A stretch of DNA of 11,022 nt. It comes from CAYNWK01 sp964400875 (GTDB lineage Bacteria; Chloroflexota; Anaerolineae; Anaerolineales; UBA4823). The translations under genes and the position numbers were made by a program. Below are positions 6,212 to 11,022 of the stretch, piece after piece. The notes below the pieces were generated by a model. It saw only the letters and a list, made by a program, of their open reading frames with translations. It had not been told where the DNA came from and made no database searches. Location of the stretch: NCBI GenBank assembly GCA_964400875.1, contig CAYNWK010000142.1, positions 1 to 11,022 of the forward strand. The letters run 5' to 3'. The stretch's first letter is position 1. Every line of letters begins with the position of its first letter.

Positions 6212-6814
6212 ATGTCTCGCAAACTTTCCGGCGGGTTGGTCCCTCTGGCAGCGCTGGCTTTACTGGCGCTGGTCTGGTGGGGGTTGGTGGGCCGGGCCGG
6301 CGCAGCGCCTGGCACCCAGGGCGCGCCGGAGCGTCCCACGCCGACCCCGGACTTTTCCCTGCCGCTTGACCAGACCTCCCCCGATGGGTCGGCCAATCGC
6401 GCCCGCGCCGAGAGCCCGGAAGGGCCCGTGATCTCGTTTATCGACAGCCAAACGGCCCAATGCTACCTCCCGGTGCGCAACACGGACCGGTGCTATATCC
6501 AGTGGAATTACCTGTCCGTATCCGCCTCCTCTTCCCAATACATCATCAGTATGACCGTCACCATCGATAACCGCAAGCGGGCGTACTATTCCGGTTTTTT
6601 CCAGACCTCGATGTTCGTTCCGAACGGCATGCACTCGCCCGGTTTCCTGGTGAGCTGCGGGCTTGAAGGCGCCGGTGGGTTGCCCGATCTGGGGAATTCC
6701 TACGCCTGGGCCATCCGTGCACGGGAAACTGGCGGCCTGACCGCGGCGAACTACGGCACGGTGACCTGCCCCGCAGACGTGCCTTCTGTCTACCTGCCGA
6801 TCCTTGTTCGATAA
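6212..6814 (+). CDS. Secreted cysteine-patterned protein of unknown function, paralog 2, with VYLPILVR tail
   Basis: The protein has 200 residues. A signal peptide (MSRK, hydrophobic stretch about 8-27, AGA-AP cleavage near residue 31-32) is followed by a proline/threonine-rich linker containing PERPTPTPDF and a mature domain from about residue 74. Conserved with paralog 1 are FIDSxTAxCY, NTDxCYI, SVSAS, YSGFFQTSM, VSCG, PDLG, YAWxIRAR and AANYGTVxCPA. Its four cysteines (84, 94, 149, 186) have the same spacing as in paralog 1 (10, 55, 37). The protein ends in SVYLPILVR, which the paralog lacks. I associate this tail with Anaerolineae secreted proteins, and it may be a sorting or anchoring signal. 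It begins 24 bases after the paralog 1 stop, so the two are probably cotranscribed. The ribosome binding site (AAGG, eight bases) is weaker. Function is unknown. Confidence 0.8.
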   Translation: MSRKLSGGLVPLAALALLALVWWGLVGRAGAAPGTQGAPERPTPTPDFSLPLDQTSPDGSANRARAESPEGPVISFIDSQTAQCYLPVRNTDRCYIQWNYLSVSASSSQYIISMTVTIDNRKRAYYSGFFQTSMFVPNGMHSPGFLVSCGLEGAGGLPDLGNSYAWAIRARETGGLTAANYGTVTCPADVPSVYLPILVR

Positions 6815-6852
6815 GCGCTAATCTGGTTTTTTTTCGACAGCGCTGCCAGATT
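6814..6852 (+). repeat. Interlocked inverted repeats after the secreted-protein pair
   Basis: Two copies of the self-complementary AGCGCT (6814-6819, 6839-6844) alternate with AATCTGG (6820-6826) and its complement CCAGATT (6846-6852). An eight-T run (6827-6834) lies between. The arms can pair in two competing ways. The T-run is not directly preceded by a stem, so this is not a standard intrinsic terminator, although it is where the transcript of the pair should end. Confidence 0.45.
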
Positions 6853-6886
6853 CGTCATTGCAACCCGCAGGGGTGTGGCAATCTCC
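6853..6886. repeat. REP-like palindrome, copy 2
   Basis: CGTCATTGCAACCC is followed by GGGTGTGGCAATCTC. The outer arms ATTGC and GCAAT pair around a short CCC/GGG stem. The layout (TTGC, stem, GTGGCAATC) matches copy 1 at 4218-4247, but the inner stem has diverged. It lies between the secreted-protein pair and the tRNA promoter. Confidence 0.5.
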
Positions 6887-6897
6887 GGCTAGTCAGC

Positions 6898-6926
6898 TTG
6901 TCCGCAGGCGGGGATTCGGTTATACT
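6898..6926 (+). promoter_or_regulatory. Promoter of tRNA-Leu
   Basis: TTGTCC (6898-6903) and TATACT (6921-6926) have a 17-base spacer. The -10 ends 12 bases before the tRNA 5' end, which suits a tRNA transcript with a very short leader. Confidence 0.65.
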
Positions 6927-6936
6927 TTAAACACTC

Positions 6937-7020
<84 letters not shown>

Positions 7021-7038
7021 CAATCAAATTATACACCG

Positions 7039-7070
7039 GCCCTCCCCGCCTTTGGGGAGGGCTTTGCTTT
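7039..7070 (+). terminator. Intrinsic terminator of tRNA-Leu
   Basis: A perfect 9-bp GC-rich stem, GCCCTCCCC (7039-7047) with GGGGAGGGC (7054-7062), has a 6-base loop. It is followed by the T-rich CTTTGCTTT-type stretch. It lies 19 bases after the tRNA and separates it from glgC. Confidence 0.75.
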
Positions 7071-7094
7071 ATAATAGGGACGGCAGCAGCTGCC
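7070..7094 (+). promoter_or_regulatory. Possible glgC promoter -10 and adjacent 13-bp palindrome
   Basis: A perfect TATAAT lies at 7070-7075, directly behind the tRNA terminator, but no -35 is visible at the right distance. The predicted start site falls at the perfect palindrome GGCAGC-A-GCTGCC (7082-7094), which could be an operator. Because a strong terminator precedes it, glgC needs a promoter in this gap. Confidence 0.35.
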
Positions 7095-7155
7095 ATCCAC
7101 ATTATGTTCTCAATTAACCCCCCACCCGCCAGAAGGCCAGCTCGGGAGATAAACC

Positions 7156-8412
7156 ATGCCAACCCAACAAGACATCCTGGGGTTGATCCTGGGCGGCGGG
7201 CGCGGCTCGCGCCTGTACCCGCTGACCCACGAGCGGGCCAAGCCCGCCGTGCCTATCGCCGGCAAGTACCGCCTGATCGACATCCCCATCAGCAACTGCA
7301 TCAACTCCGGCATCACCCGCATCGCCATCTTGACCCAGTTCAACTCGGTCTCCCTGCACCGGCACATCTCGCGCACCTACGTCTTCGACGCTTTCCATCG
7401 CGGCTGGGTCGAGATCCTGGCGGCCGAACAAACCCCGCGCGGCGACGCCTGGTACCAGGGCACCGCCGACGCCGTGCGCAAGCAGATCATCGAGATTAAA
7501 GCGACCAGCGCCCCCTACACCCTCGTCTTGGCCGGCGACCACCTGTACCGTATGGATTACCGCAACCTGGCCCGCTTCCACTGGGATAAGGACGCCGATA
7601 TCACCGTCGCCGTGCAGCCGGTGCCGCGGGAGGAGGCCTTCCGCTTCGGCCTGCTCAAGCAAACTCCTCGCGGCCACATCACCGATTTCATCGAAAAGCC
7701 CAAGGATCCCGATCTGCAGGAACGCTTCGTCAGCCGCGAGGACCCCGACCGCCCCTTCCTGGGCTCGATGGGCATCTATATGTTCAAGACCAAAGTGCTG
7801 ATCGACCTGCTGCAAAGCACCACCGACGACGACTTCGGCGGCGAAGTCATCCCTCGCGCCATCCAGACCCACACCGTCTACGGCTTCGCCTTCGACGGCT
7901 ACTGGGAGGACATCGGCACGATCCGCTCGTTCTACGATACCAACCTGGCCCTGACCCGGCCCAATCCGCCCTTCGTCTTCAAAGATCCGGAGCGCCCGAT
8001 ATACACTCGCGCCCGCTACCTGCCCGGGTCCATCGTCCGGGGCGGCTCGCTGGAGAACGTCTTTTTGGCCGACGGCTGCACCATCGGGCAGGCCTCGATC
8101 AGCGGCTCCATTGTCGGCCTGCGCAGCCAGATCGCCGACGGCGTGCAGATGCGCGACACCATCCTGATGGGCGCCGATTATTACGAAATGGACCCTTCCG
8201 GAGAAGTGCCCCTGGGCCTCGGCAAGGATTGCTCCGTCGCTGGCGCCATCCTCGACAAGAACGTGCGCCTGGGTCCCGGTGTCGAGATCCGCCCGTTCCC
8301 CGCCGGCGCCGACCTGGACAGCGACGACGGCGATTGGGTGGTGCGCGACGGCATCGTCGTGGTTCCCAAGAACACCGTCATCCCGGCGGGGGCTTATATC
8401 GGCCCGGAGTGA
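7156..8412 (+). CDS. glgC: Glucose-1-phosphate adenylyltransferase (ADP-glucose pyrophosphorylase)
   Basis: GlgC makes ADP-glucose from ATP and glucose-1-phosphate, the committed step of bacterial glycogen synthesis in the cytoplasm. The 418-residue protein is full length. The nucleotidyltransferase signature GGGRGSRLYPLT lies at residues 13-24, with substrate-site segments WYQGTADAVR (99-108), GDHLYRMDY (127-135) and FIEKPK (178-183; E180-K181 correspond to the glucose-1-phosphate-binding pair). GYWEDIGTIRSFYDTNLAL and a left-handed beta-helix domain (about 290-418) follow. Sequence features such as GSMGIYMF, DDFGGEVIP and the MGADYYE segment look more like the cyanobacterial/plant branch than the enterobacterial one. 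The ATG has GGGAG seven bases upstream. No other glycogen gene is adjacent. Allosteric effectors cannot be read from the sequence. Confidence 0.96.
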   Translation: MPTQQDILGLILGGGRGSRLYPLTHERAKPAVPIAGKYRLIDIPISNCINSGITRIAILTQFNSVSLHRHISRTYVFDAFHRGWVEILAAEQTPRGDAWYQGTADAVRKQIIEIKATSAPYTLVLAGDHLYRMDYRNLARFHWDKDADITVAVQPVPREEAFRFGLLKQTPRGHITDFIEKPKDPDLQERFVSREDPDRPFLGSMGIYMFKTKVLIDLLQSTTDDDFGGEVIPRAIQTHTVYGFAFDGYWEDIGTIRSFYDTNLALTRPNPPFVFKDPERPIYTRARYLPGSIVRGGSLENVFLADGCTIGQASISGSIVGLRSQIADGVQMRDTILMGADYYEMDPSGEVPLGLGKDCSVAGAILDKNVRLGPGVEIRPFPAGADLDSDDGDWVVRDGIVVVPKNTVIPAGAYIGPE

Positions 8413-8444
8413 GCGAGCACTTACACCTCCGCCCGGAGAATGCT

Positions 8445-8473
8445 GAAAAGCGGATAACAGGGTGCCGCTTTTC
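8445..8473. terminator. Bidirectional terminator-like hairpin between glgC and the convergent SMI1-like gene
   Basis: A perfect 9-bp stem, GAAAAGCGG (8445-8453) with CCGCTTTTC (8465-8473), has an 11-base loop. The stem contains A4 and T4 runs, so either strand gives a hairpin followed by a short U-rich stretch. It lies 32 bases after the glgC stop and just beyond the end of the convergent gene. An overlapping second inverted repeat (8454-8460 with 8473-8479) can compete with it. Confidence 0.6.
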
Positions 8474-8475
8474 TG

Positions 8476-9060
8476 TTATGGATGATAATTGAGGGTGGTC
8501 CCATCGGATCGTATGCGGCACCGGTTCCAGCGCGCTTTAATTGCCGCCACATGAGGCTCATCAACCGTGATCTTGCCCTCAACGATCCGGTAGGCGCCGG
8601 TGTCATAACATTCTAGAATTGCGCTCAGCATGCTGGTCAAATTATCGTAGACTTGCCCTTCCCCTTGAAAAACAAAATAAATCGCCCCGGCATGTTCCGC
8701 TGGCGGGCCAAACCACACGGAGTAGTATTCCCTATCGTAAGTGAAGATGGGAAACAGGTTGGGATTAAAGCCTTCCAAACCGATGTCGTGGTTGACTTGC
8801 ATGAGTCCTTGATAGGTATCATAAGCTTCTTCGAGAGGCAGAAGCCGGTGATAATAGAATAAATCTACGTCGTAGGTTTCTTGCTCATCGGGGGTGCCGT
8901 TGTGCCAGGCATAGAGTTCGAGGATCTCTGCAGGTAAAGGGAAGGGCACGATCCGGGCGATCGTATCCGGGTCGTATCCGGGCTGCAGGCGGGCTTGAAT
9001 GGCGGGCTGGGTTCTAACGGCGTAAGCGAGTAAGCTGTCGAGGATAGCGGCAAGTTTCAT
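8476..9060 (-). CDS. SMI1/KNR4-like protein
   Basis: The protein has 194 residues from the ATG at 9060. The core LPAEILELYAWHNGT (about residues 43-57), the aromatic LFYYHRLLPLEEAYDTYQGL, and FPIFTYDREYYSVWF with IYFVFQGEGQVYDNL follow the layout of the SMI1/KNR4 superfamily. Members are often immunity proteins of contact-dependent or polymorphic toxins, but many are stand-alone with unknown roles. No toxin gene is adjacent. The start is uncertain: a GTG at 9075 lies three bases after the upstream stop (TAAgaaGTG), while the ATG at 9060 starts MKLAAILDSL, which looks like a natural N-terminus; neither has a strong Shine-Dalgarno. The short gap indicates cotranscription with the membrane methyltransferase. 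It has no signal peptide, so it is cytoplasmic. Confidence 0.75.
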   Translation of the reverse strand: MKLAAILDSLLAYAVRTQPAIQARLQPGYDPDTIARIVPFPLPAEILELYAWHNGTPDEQETYDVDLFYYHRLLPLEEAYDTYQGLMQVNHDIGLEGFNPNLFPIFTYDREYYSVWFGPPAEHAGAIYFVFQGEGQVYDNLTSMLSAILECYDTGAYRIVEGKITVDEPHVAAIKARWNRCRIRSDGTTLNYHP

Positions 9061-9078
9061 CGGGAAAGTGCTCACTTC

Positions 9079-9789
9079 TTACCAGATCCCGGGCAGCAGC
9101 CTGTACCGCACCTTCTTCGTGTATTCGGCATATCCGGCCAGGCCCCGGATGAGCATCAAATCTTCTCGATAGGTTCGATACACAAACAACCCCACGATCA
9201 CCAAGCTCGGGGGTACAGCCCACCAGGAATCCAACAGCAGCGGTATCCCCAGAAATGCCACCATGATCCCGATGTACATCGGGTGCCTTATGTACCGGTA
9301 CGCGCCTTCCTGGACGACCACCTGCTCGCGGTCCTCCTGAATTCGCGCCCAGCTCGAGAGATAGGCATTGGTCATCATGACGTGCCACATCATCAGGCCG
9401 GTGAAGGTCAAAAAGATCCAGCCGATCAATTGGATGCCTAAAGGGACGGACGACCAGTGGTACCTGCCACCATCAAGCGCGGCCACGATCACCAAGATCA
9501 CCAGGGTCGCTGTGTATACGCCCATCACCGCCCGATCCCAGGGTTCCGCCTTCTCAGCGGGTTGATTGCGCTCGACAACCAGATCGGGATTTATTTTGGA
9601 TAGGCGCCACGTCAAGATGGATACGTATGCTGTGCTGATGAGCAAGAAGGCCCAACCTTGCCACCAGTTCAGCCGTCCAGCAACCCAAAACCACAACGCG
9701 GCGAAGGCTGCCAGACCGATTACTCCGCTCACGATCCGGGGAAGGAGCGCTTTGATTGGCGACGCATTCATATCGGCCGGGTTAGACAT
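9079..9789 (-). CDS. Isoprenylcysteine/phospholipid methyltransferase-like membrane protein
   Basis: This is a 236-residue integral membrane protein with about five hydrophobic segments (near residues 18-37, 44-62, 89-106, 118-136 and 171-205). The C-terminal half carries the AdoMet-binding signature of the ICMT/PEMT superfamily: YRYIRHPMYIG (164-174), RTYRED (205-210) and GYAEYTKKVRYRLLPGIW at the extreme C-terminus. Such bacterial proteins methylate lipids, isoprenoids or related small molecules; the substrate here is unknown. The ATG at 9789 is preferred: AGGAGG lies 12 bases upstream. A TTG at 9810 would overlap that ribosome site, and an ATG at 9771 has none. It is followed after three to eighteen bases by the SMI1-like gene. 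A frameshifted copy of its last 30 codons lies at 10859-10956. Confidence 0.85.
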   Translation of the reverse strand: MSNPADMNASPIKALLPRIVSGVIGLAAFAALWFWVAGRLNWWQGWAFLLISTAYVSILTWRLSKINPDLVVERNQPAEKAEPWDRAVMGVYTATLVILVIVAALDGGRYHWSSVPLGIQLIGWIFLTFTGLMMWHVMMTNAYLSSWARIQEDREQVVVQEGAYRYIRHPMYIGIMVAFLGIPLLLDSWWAVPPSLVIVGLFVYRTYREDLMLIRGLAGYAEYTKKVRYRLLPGIW

Positions 9790-9801
9790 CCGGAGATCCG
9801 C

Positions 9802-9807
9802 CCTCCT
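9802..9807 (-). promoter_or_regulatory. Shine-Dalgarno of the membrane methyltransferase
   Basis: AGGAGG on the minus strand lies 12 bases before the ATG at 9789. This is slightly long spacing, but it is the only good site and it decides the start. Confidence 0.5.
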
Positions 9808-9853
9808 CAATCACTGGACGAGCTCTGCCACACAAACGTTTAATCAACGTGGA

Positions 9854-10033
9854 TCAGCCTGCCGGTGAAGCCACCTGTTTGCAAACCTCGAACTTGGCTC
9901 TCTTACGTGCTTTTGCTGTTACCAGCGCGAGGTAAGCGGCATCCCCGATTGCGTAGATCCTCGTTCGCTTAGCCCATTGTAATTCTACGGTTTCTAATAC
10001 TCGCCAAGCTCGAGAATGCCTTGCCCCAAGATA
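9854..10033 (-). pseudogene. Open coding-like remnant without a start codon
   Basis: The minus-strand frame is open for 59 codons, from just after a TAA (10036-10034) to a TGA (9856-9854), and overlaps the 3' end of the lipoprotein gene in another frame. The last 43 codons read like real protein: WAKRTRIYAIGDAAYLALV, then TAKARKRAKFEVCKQ. There is no ATG, GTG or TTG at its beginning, so it can only be the tail of a broken gene or a chance frame. I do not recognise the family. Confidence 0.25.
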
Positions 10034-10671
10034 TTAAAGGTCTTGTCATCCATTGATATCAGCTCAACTGACTTCACTGTCACATAGTAGGCGTGGTTTG
10101 CTCCGCCCGAACATGGCGGCATATAGGCACCAGCAGTGTCAAAGCCAGGAGCCAGGTGTTCGTGGACAAGGAAAAAATCCTTTGGAAGATCGAATGTATG
10201 TCCGGGGACGGAATGAATCACTGTTTCGTGTGTGCCTTCCGGTATCATGAAGCCAATCTTGCCATGTCCACCTTCATCCATTGGTCGGTAGGATCTATCG
10301 CTGAATTCCAAAATAATTGCATCCGACCCTTCAGGGATGTCGCCGACTAGTATTGTTGGCGTTGAGGGATTTACACCTCCTTGGCTCTGGCATTGCTGTC
10401 CATCTGGAATTCTCTCGCCATCCCAGTCAGGATCGGCAAGTTCCAATTGCAGACTCAGTACGGTTGTTGTCTCTGATGTTGGGTTTACAGTAGGAACAGC
10501 AGTAAGTGGCTCCGTAGCCGTAATTGTCGGCAGAGGAACTTCCTCCACCGCAACGGTGACAGTATCTTGTGGAGTGCCTTGATCCGTCTCGACCTGTGTG
10601 GGTGTTTGTGTCTGACACGACGCTAAGGCTAGCGCCAATAGCAGTGCAAAAGCCATCATTATCTTCGTCAT
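9994..10671 (-). CDS. Lipoprotein with a PEBP-like (YbhB/YbcL-like) domain
   Basis: The protein has 225 residues. A type II signal peptide (MTKIMMAF, hydrophobic run) ends in the lipobox LASC with Cys19 as the lipidation site. A Thr/Pro/Glu-rich linker (about 20-70) and a globular domain (about 72-225) follow. The domain has the outline of a phosphatidylethanolamine-binding-protein fold: GGVNPSTP (98-105), IPEGSDAIILEFSD (112-125), GFMIPEG (140-146) and AYMPPCSGGANHAYYVTV (182-199). The usual DPD and HW ligand-site motifs appear only as SDRSY and HG, so ligand binding may be lost. Cys94 and Cys187 could pair. The start has GGAGG five bases before the ATG at 10671. The gene is visibly AT-richer than its neighbours. 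Lipoprotein status is firm; the PEBP call is moderate. Confidence 0.8.
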   Translation of the reverse strand: MTKIMMAFALLLALALASCQTQTPTQVETDQGTPQDTVTVAVEEVPLPTITATEPLTAVPTVNPTSETTTVLSLQLELADPDWDGERIPDGQQCQSQGGVNPSTPTILVGDIPEGSDAIILEFSDRSYRPMDEGGHGKIGFMIPEGTHETVIHSVPGHTFDLPKDFFLVHEHLAPGFDTAGAYMPPCSGGANHAYYVTVKSVELISMDDKTFNILGQGILELGEY

Positions 10672-10704
10672 GATCTCCTCCAAGAATCGACTCTCCCCGT
10701 ACTG

Positions 10705-10732
10705 ATAATATTTTGCTTGAGAAGCCAGTCAC
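10705..10732 (-). promoter_or_regulatory. Possible promoter of the lipoprotein gene
   Basis: On the minus strand GTGACT (10732-10727) and TATTAT (10710-10705) are separated by 16 bases, giving a leader of roughly 30 bases. The inverted repeat CCAGT-CACCTA-ACTGG (10725-10740) overlaps the -35 and could bind a regulator. Confidence 0.4.
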
Positions 10733-10769
10733 CTAACTGGTAAATAAGCGAACTTTTTTATGCTTAATC

Positions 10770-10814
10770 TCCTGTTTGGCACATTGTACATTATAAGTAT
10801 CTAGAGTGAAACAG
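10770..10814. repeat. Direct repeat, copy 1
   Basis: It begins with TCCTGTTTGGCA, perfectly shared with copy 2 at 10971, and continues as a diverged match through AAG.ATC.AG.GTGA to ACAG. By hand about 31 of the first 40 bases agree with one gap. The distance between copies is 201 bases at the left end. Confidence 0.6.
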
Positions 10815-10858
10815 ATCGGCATCTGCTGGATTTAGGCAGTGCGCCAACACCATCTTTC

Positions 10859-10956
10859 TCACCAGATCCAGGACAGCAGCCTGTATCGCAACTTCTCCGT
10901 GTACTCGGCATATCCGGCAGGCCTGGGAATAGCACAAGATCTTCTAGATATATTCT
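10859..10956 (-). pseudogene. Frameshifted 3' fragment of the membrane methyltransferase gene
   Basis: This segment is a diverged nucleotide copy of the last approximately 30 codons of the gene at 9079-9789. In one frame it reads RIYLEDLVLFPGL (compare RTYREDLMLIRGL). After a one-base loss (CCGGCAGGCC where the intact gene has CCGGCCAGGCC, near 10916-10922) it reads AGYAEYTEKLRYRLLSWIW and a TGA (compare AGYAEYTKKVRYRLLPGIW). The rest of the gene is missing. It is therefore a decayed partial duplicate, not an expressed protein. Confidence 0.75.
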
Positions 10957-10970
10957 CTTATCACCCATCC

Positions 10971-11022
10971 TCCTGTTTGGCATATAATATATTCAAGCAT
11001 CCAGCGTGATTTAAATGAACAG
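10971..11022. repeat. Direct repeat, copy 2 (at the window edge)
   Basis: This is the second copy of the repeat starting TCCTGTTTGGCA. It lies just beyond the 5' end of the methyltransferase fragment. It ends in GAACAG at the window limit and may continue outside. Confidence 0.55.

Larger units (their letters stand above)
10672..11022. other. AT-rich gap without an intact gene
   Basis: From the lipoprotein start to the right edge I see no intact gene. The stretch holds the lipoprotein promoter, a direct repeat pair (10770-10814 and 10971-11022) and, between them, a broken copy of the 3' end of the membrane methyltransferase gene. A 60-codon frame on the minus strand (10983-10801) runs through that broken copy and is explained by it. 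Confidence 0.6.

Noticed and set aside
7114..7872. Minus-strand frame of 252 codons opposite glgC
   Set aside because: It is antisense to the conserved catalytic half of GlgC and has Gly/Val/Asp-rich shadow composition.
10801..10983. Minus-strand frame of 60 codons starting MPNRR
   Set aside because: It reads through the frameshifted methyltransferase fragment; after the one-base loss it follows the wrong frame, so it is not an independent gene.
10725..11022. Possible integron attC sites or insertion-sequence ends
   Set aside because: The direct repeats lack the paired core sites expected of attC, and no integrase or transposase reading is present. They are described only as repeats.

Overview
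The window looks like a chromosomal segment of a Chloroflexota bacterium, most likely Anaerolineae or a relative. This is inferred from moderately high GC, small secreted proteins with PTPTP-type linkers, a C-terminal VYLPILVR tail of a kind I associate with Anaerolineae exported proteins, a plant/cyanobacteria-like GlgC, and REP-like palindromes. No rRNA or other phylogenetic marker is present, so the assignment is tentative.

Layout. Positions 1-5496 hold five minus-strand genes. Read in transcription order (right to left) they are two overlapping GNAT acetyltransferases (5496-4365), a divergent YchF-type P-loop NTPase (4157-3090), an orphan CcrM-type DNA methyltransferase (2927-1824) and oligoendopeptidase F (1763 to beyond the left edge). 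The gap before the YchF gene carries a REP-like palindrome and three 20-bp tandem repeats that also form a perfect inverted repeat.

Positions 5497-8412 are plus-strand. A promoter precedes two tandem paralogous secreted proteins of unknown function, each with four equally spaced cysteines. Next come a second REP-like palindrome, tRNA-Leu(CAA) with its own promoter and intrinsic terminator, and glgC (ADP-glucose pyrophosphorylase, glycogen synthesis).

Positions 8413-11022 are again minus-strand. A convergent hairpin separates glgC from an apparent two-gene unit of an isoprenylcysteine methyltransferase-like membrane protein followed by a SMI1/KNR4-like protein. Upstream lies an AT-richer stretch with a lipoprotein that has a PEBP-like domain, an orphan coding remnant, and a frameshifted duplicate of the 3' end of the membrane methyltransferase gene bracketed by approximately 45-bp direct repeats. 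This looks like a scar of duplication or rearrangement.

The genes do not form one pathway. The items most worth following are the duplicated cysteine-patterned secreted family, the CcrM orphan methyltransferase outside Alphaproteobacteria, the 20-bp operator-like repeats, and the duplication scar at the right end. I found no CRISPR array, phage module or complete insertion sequence.
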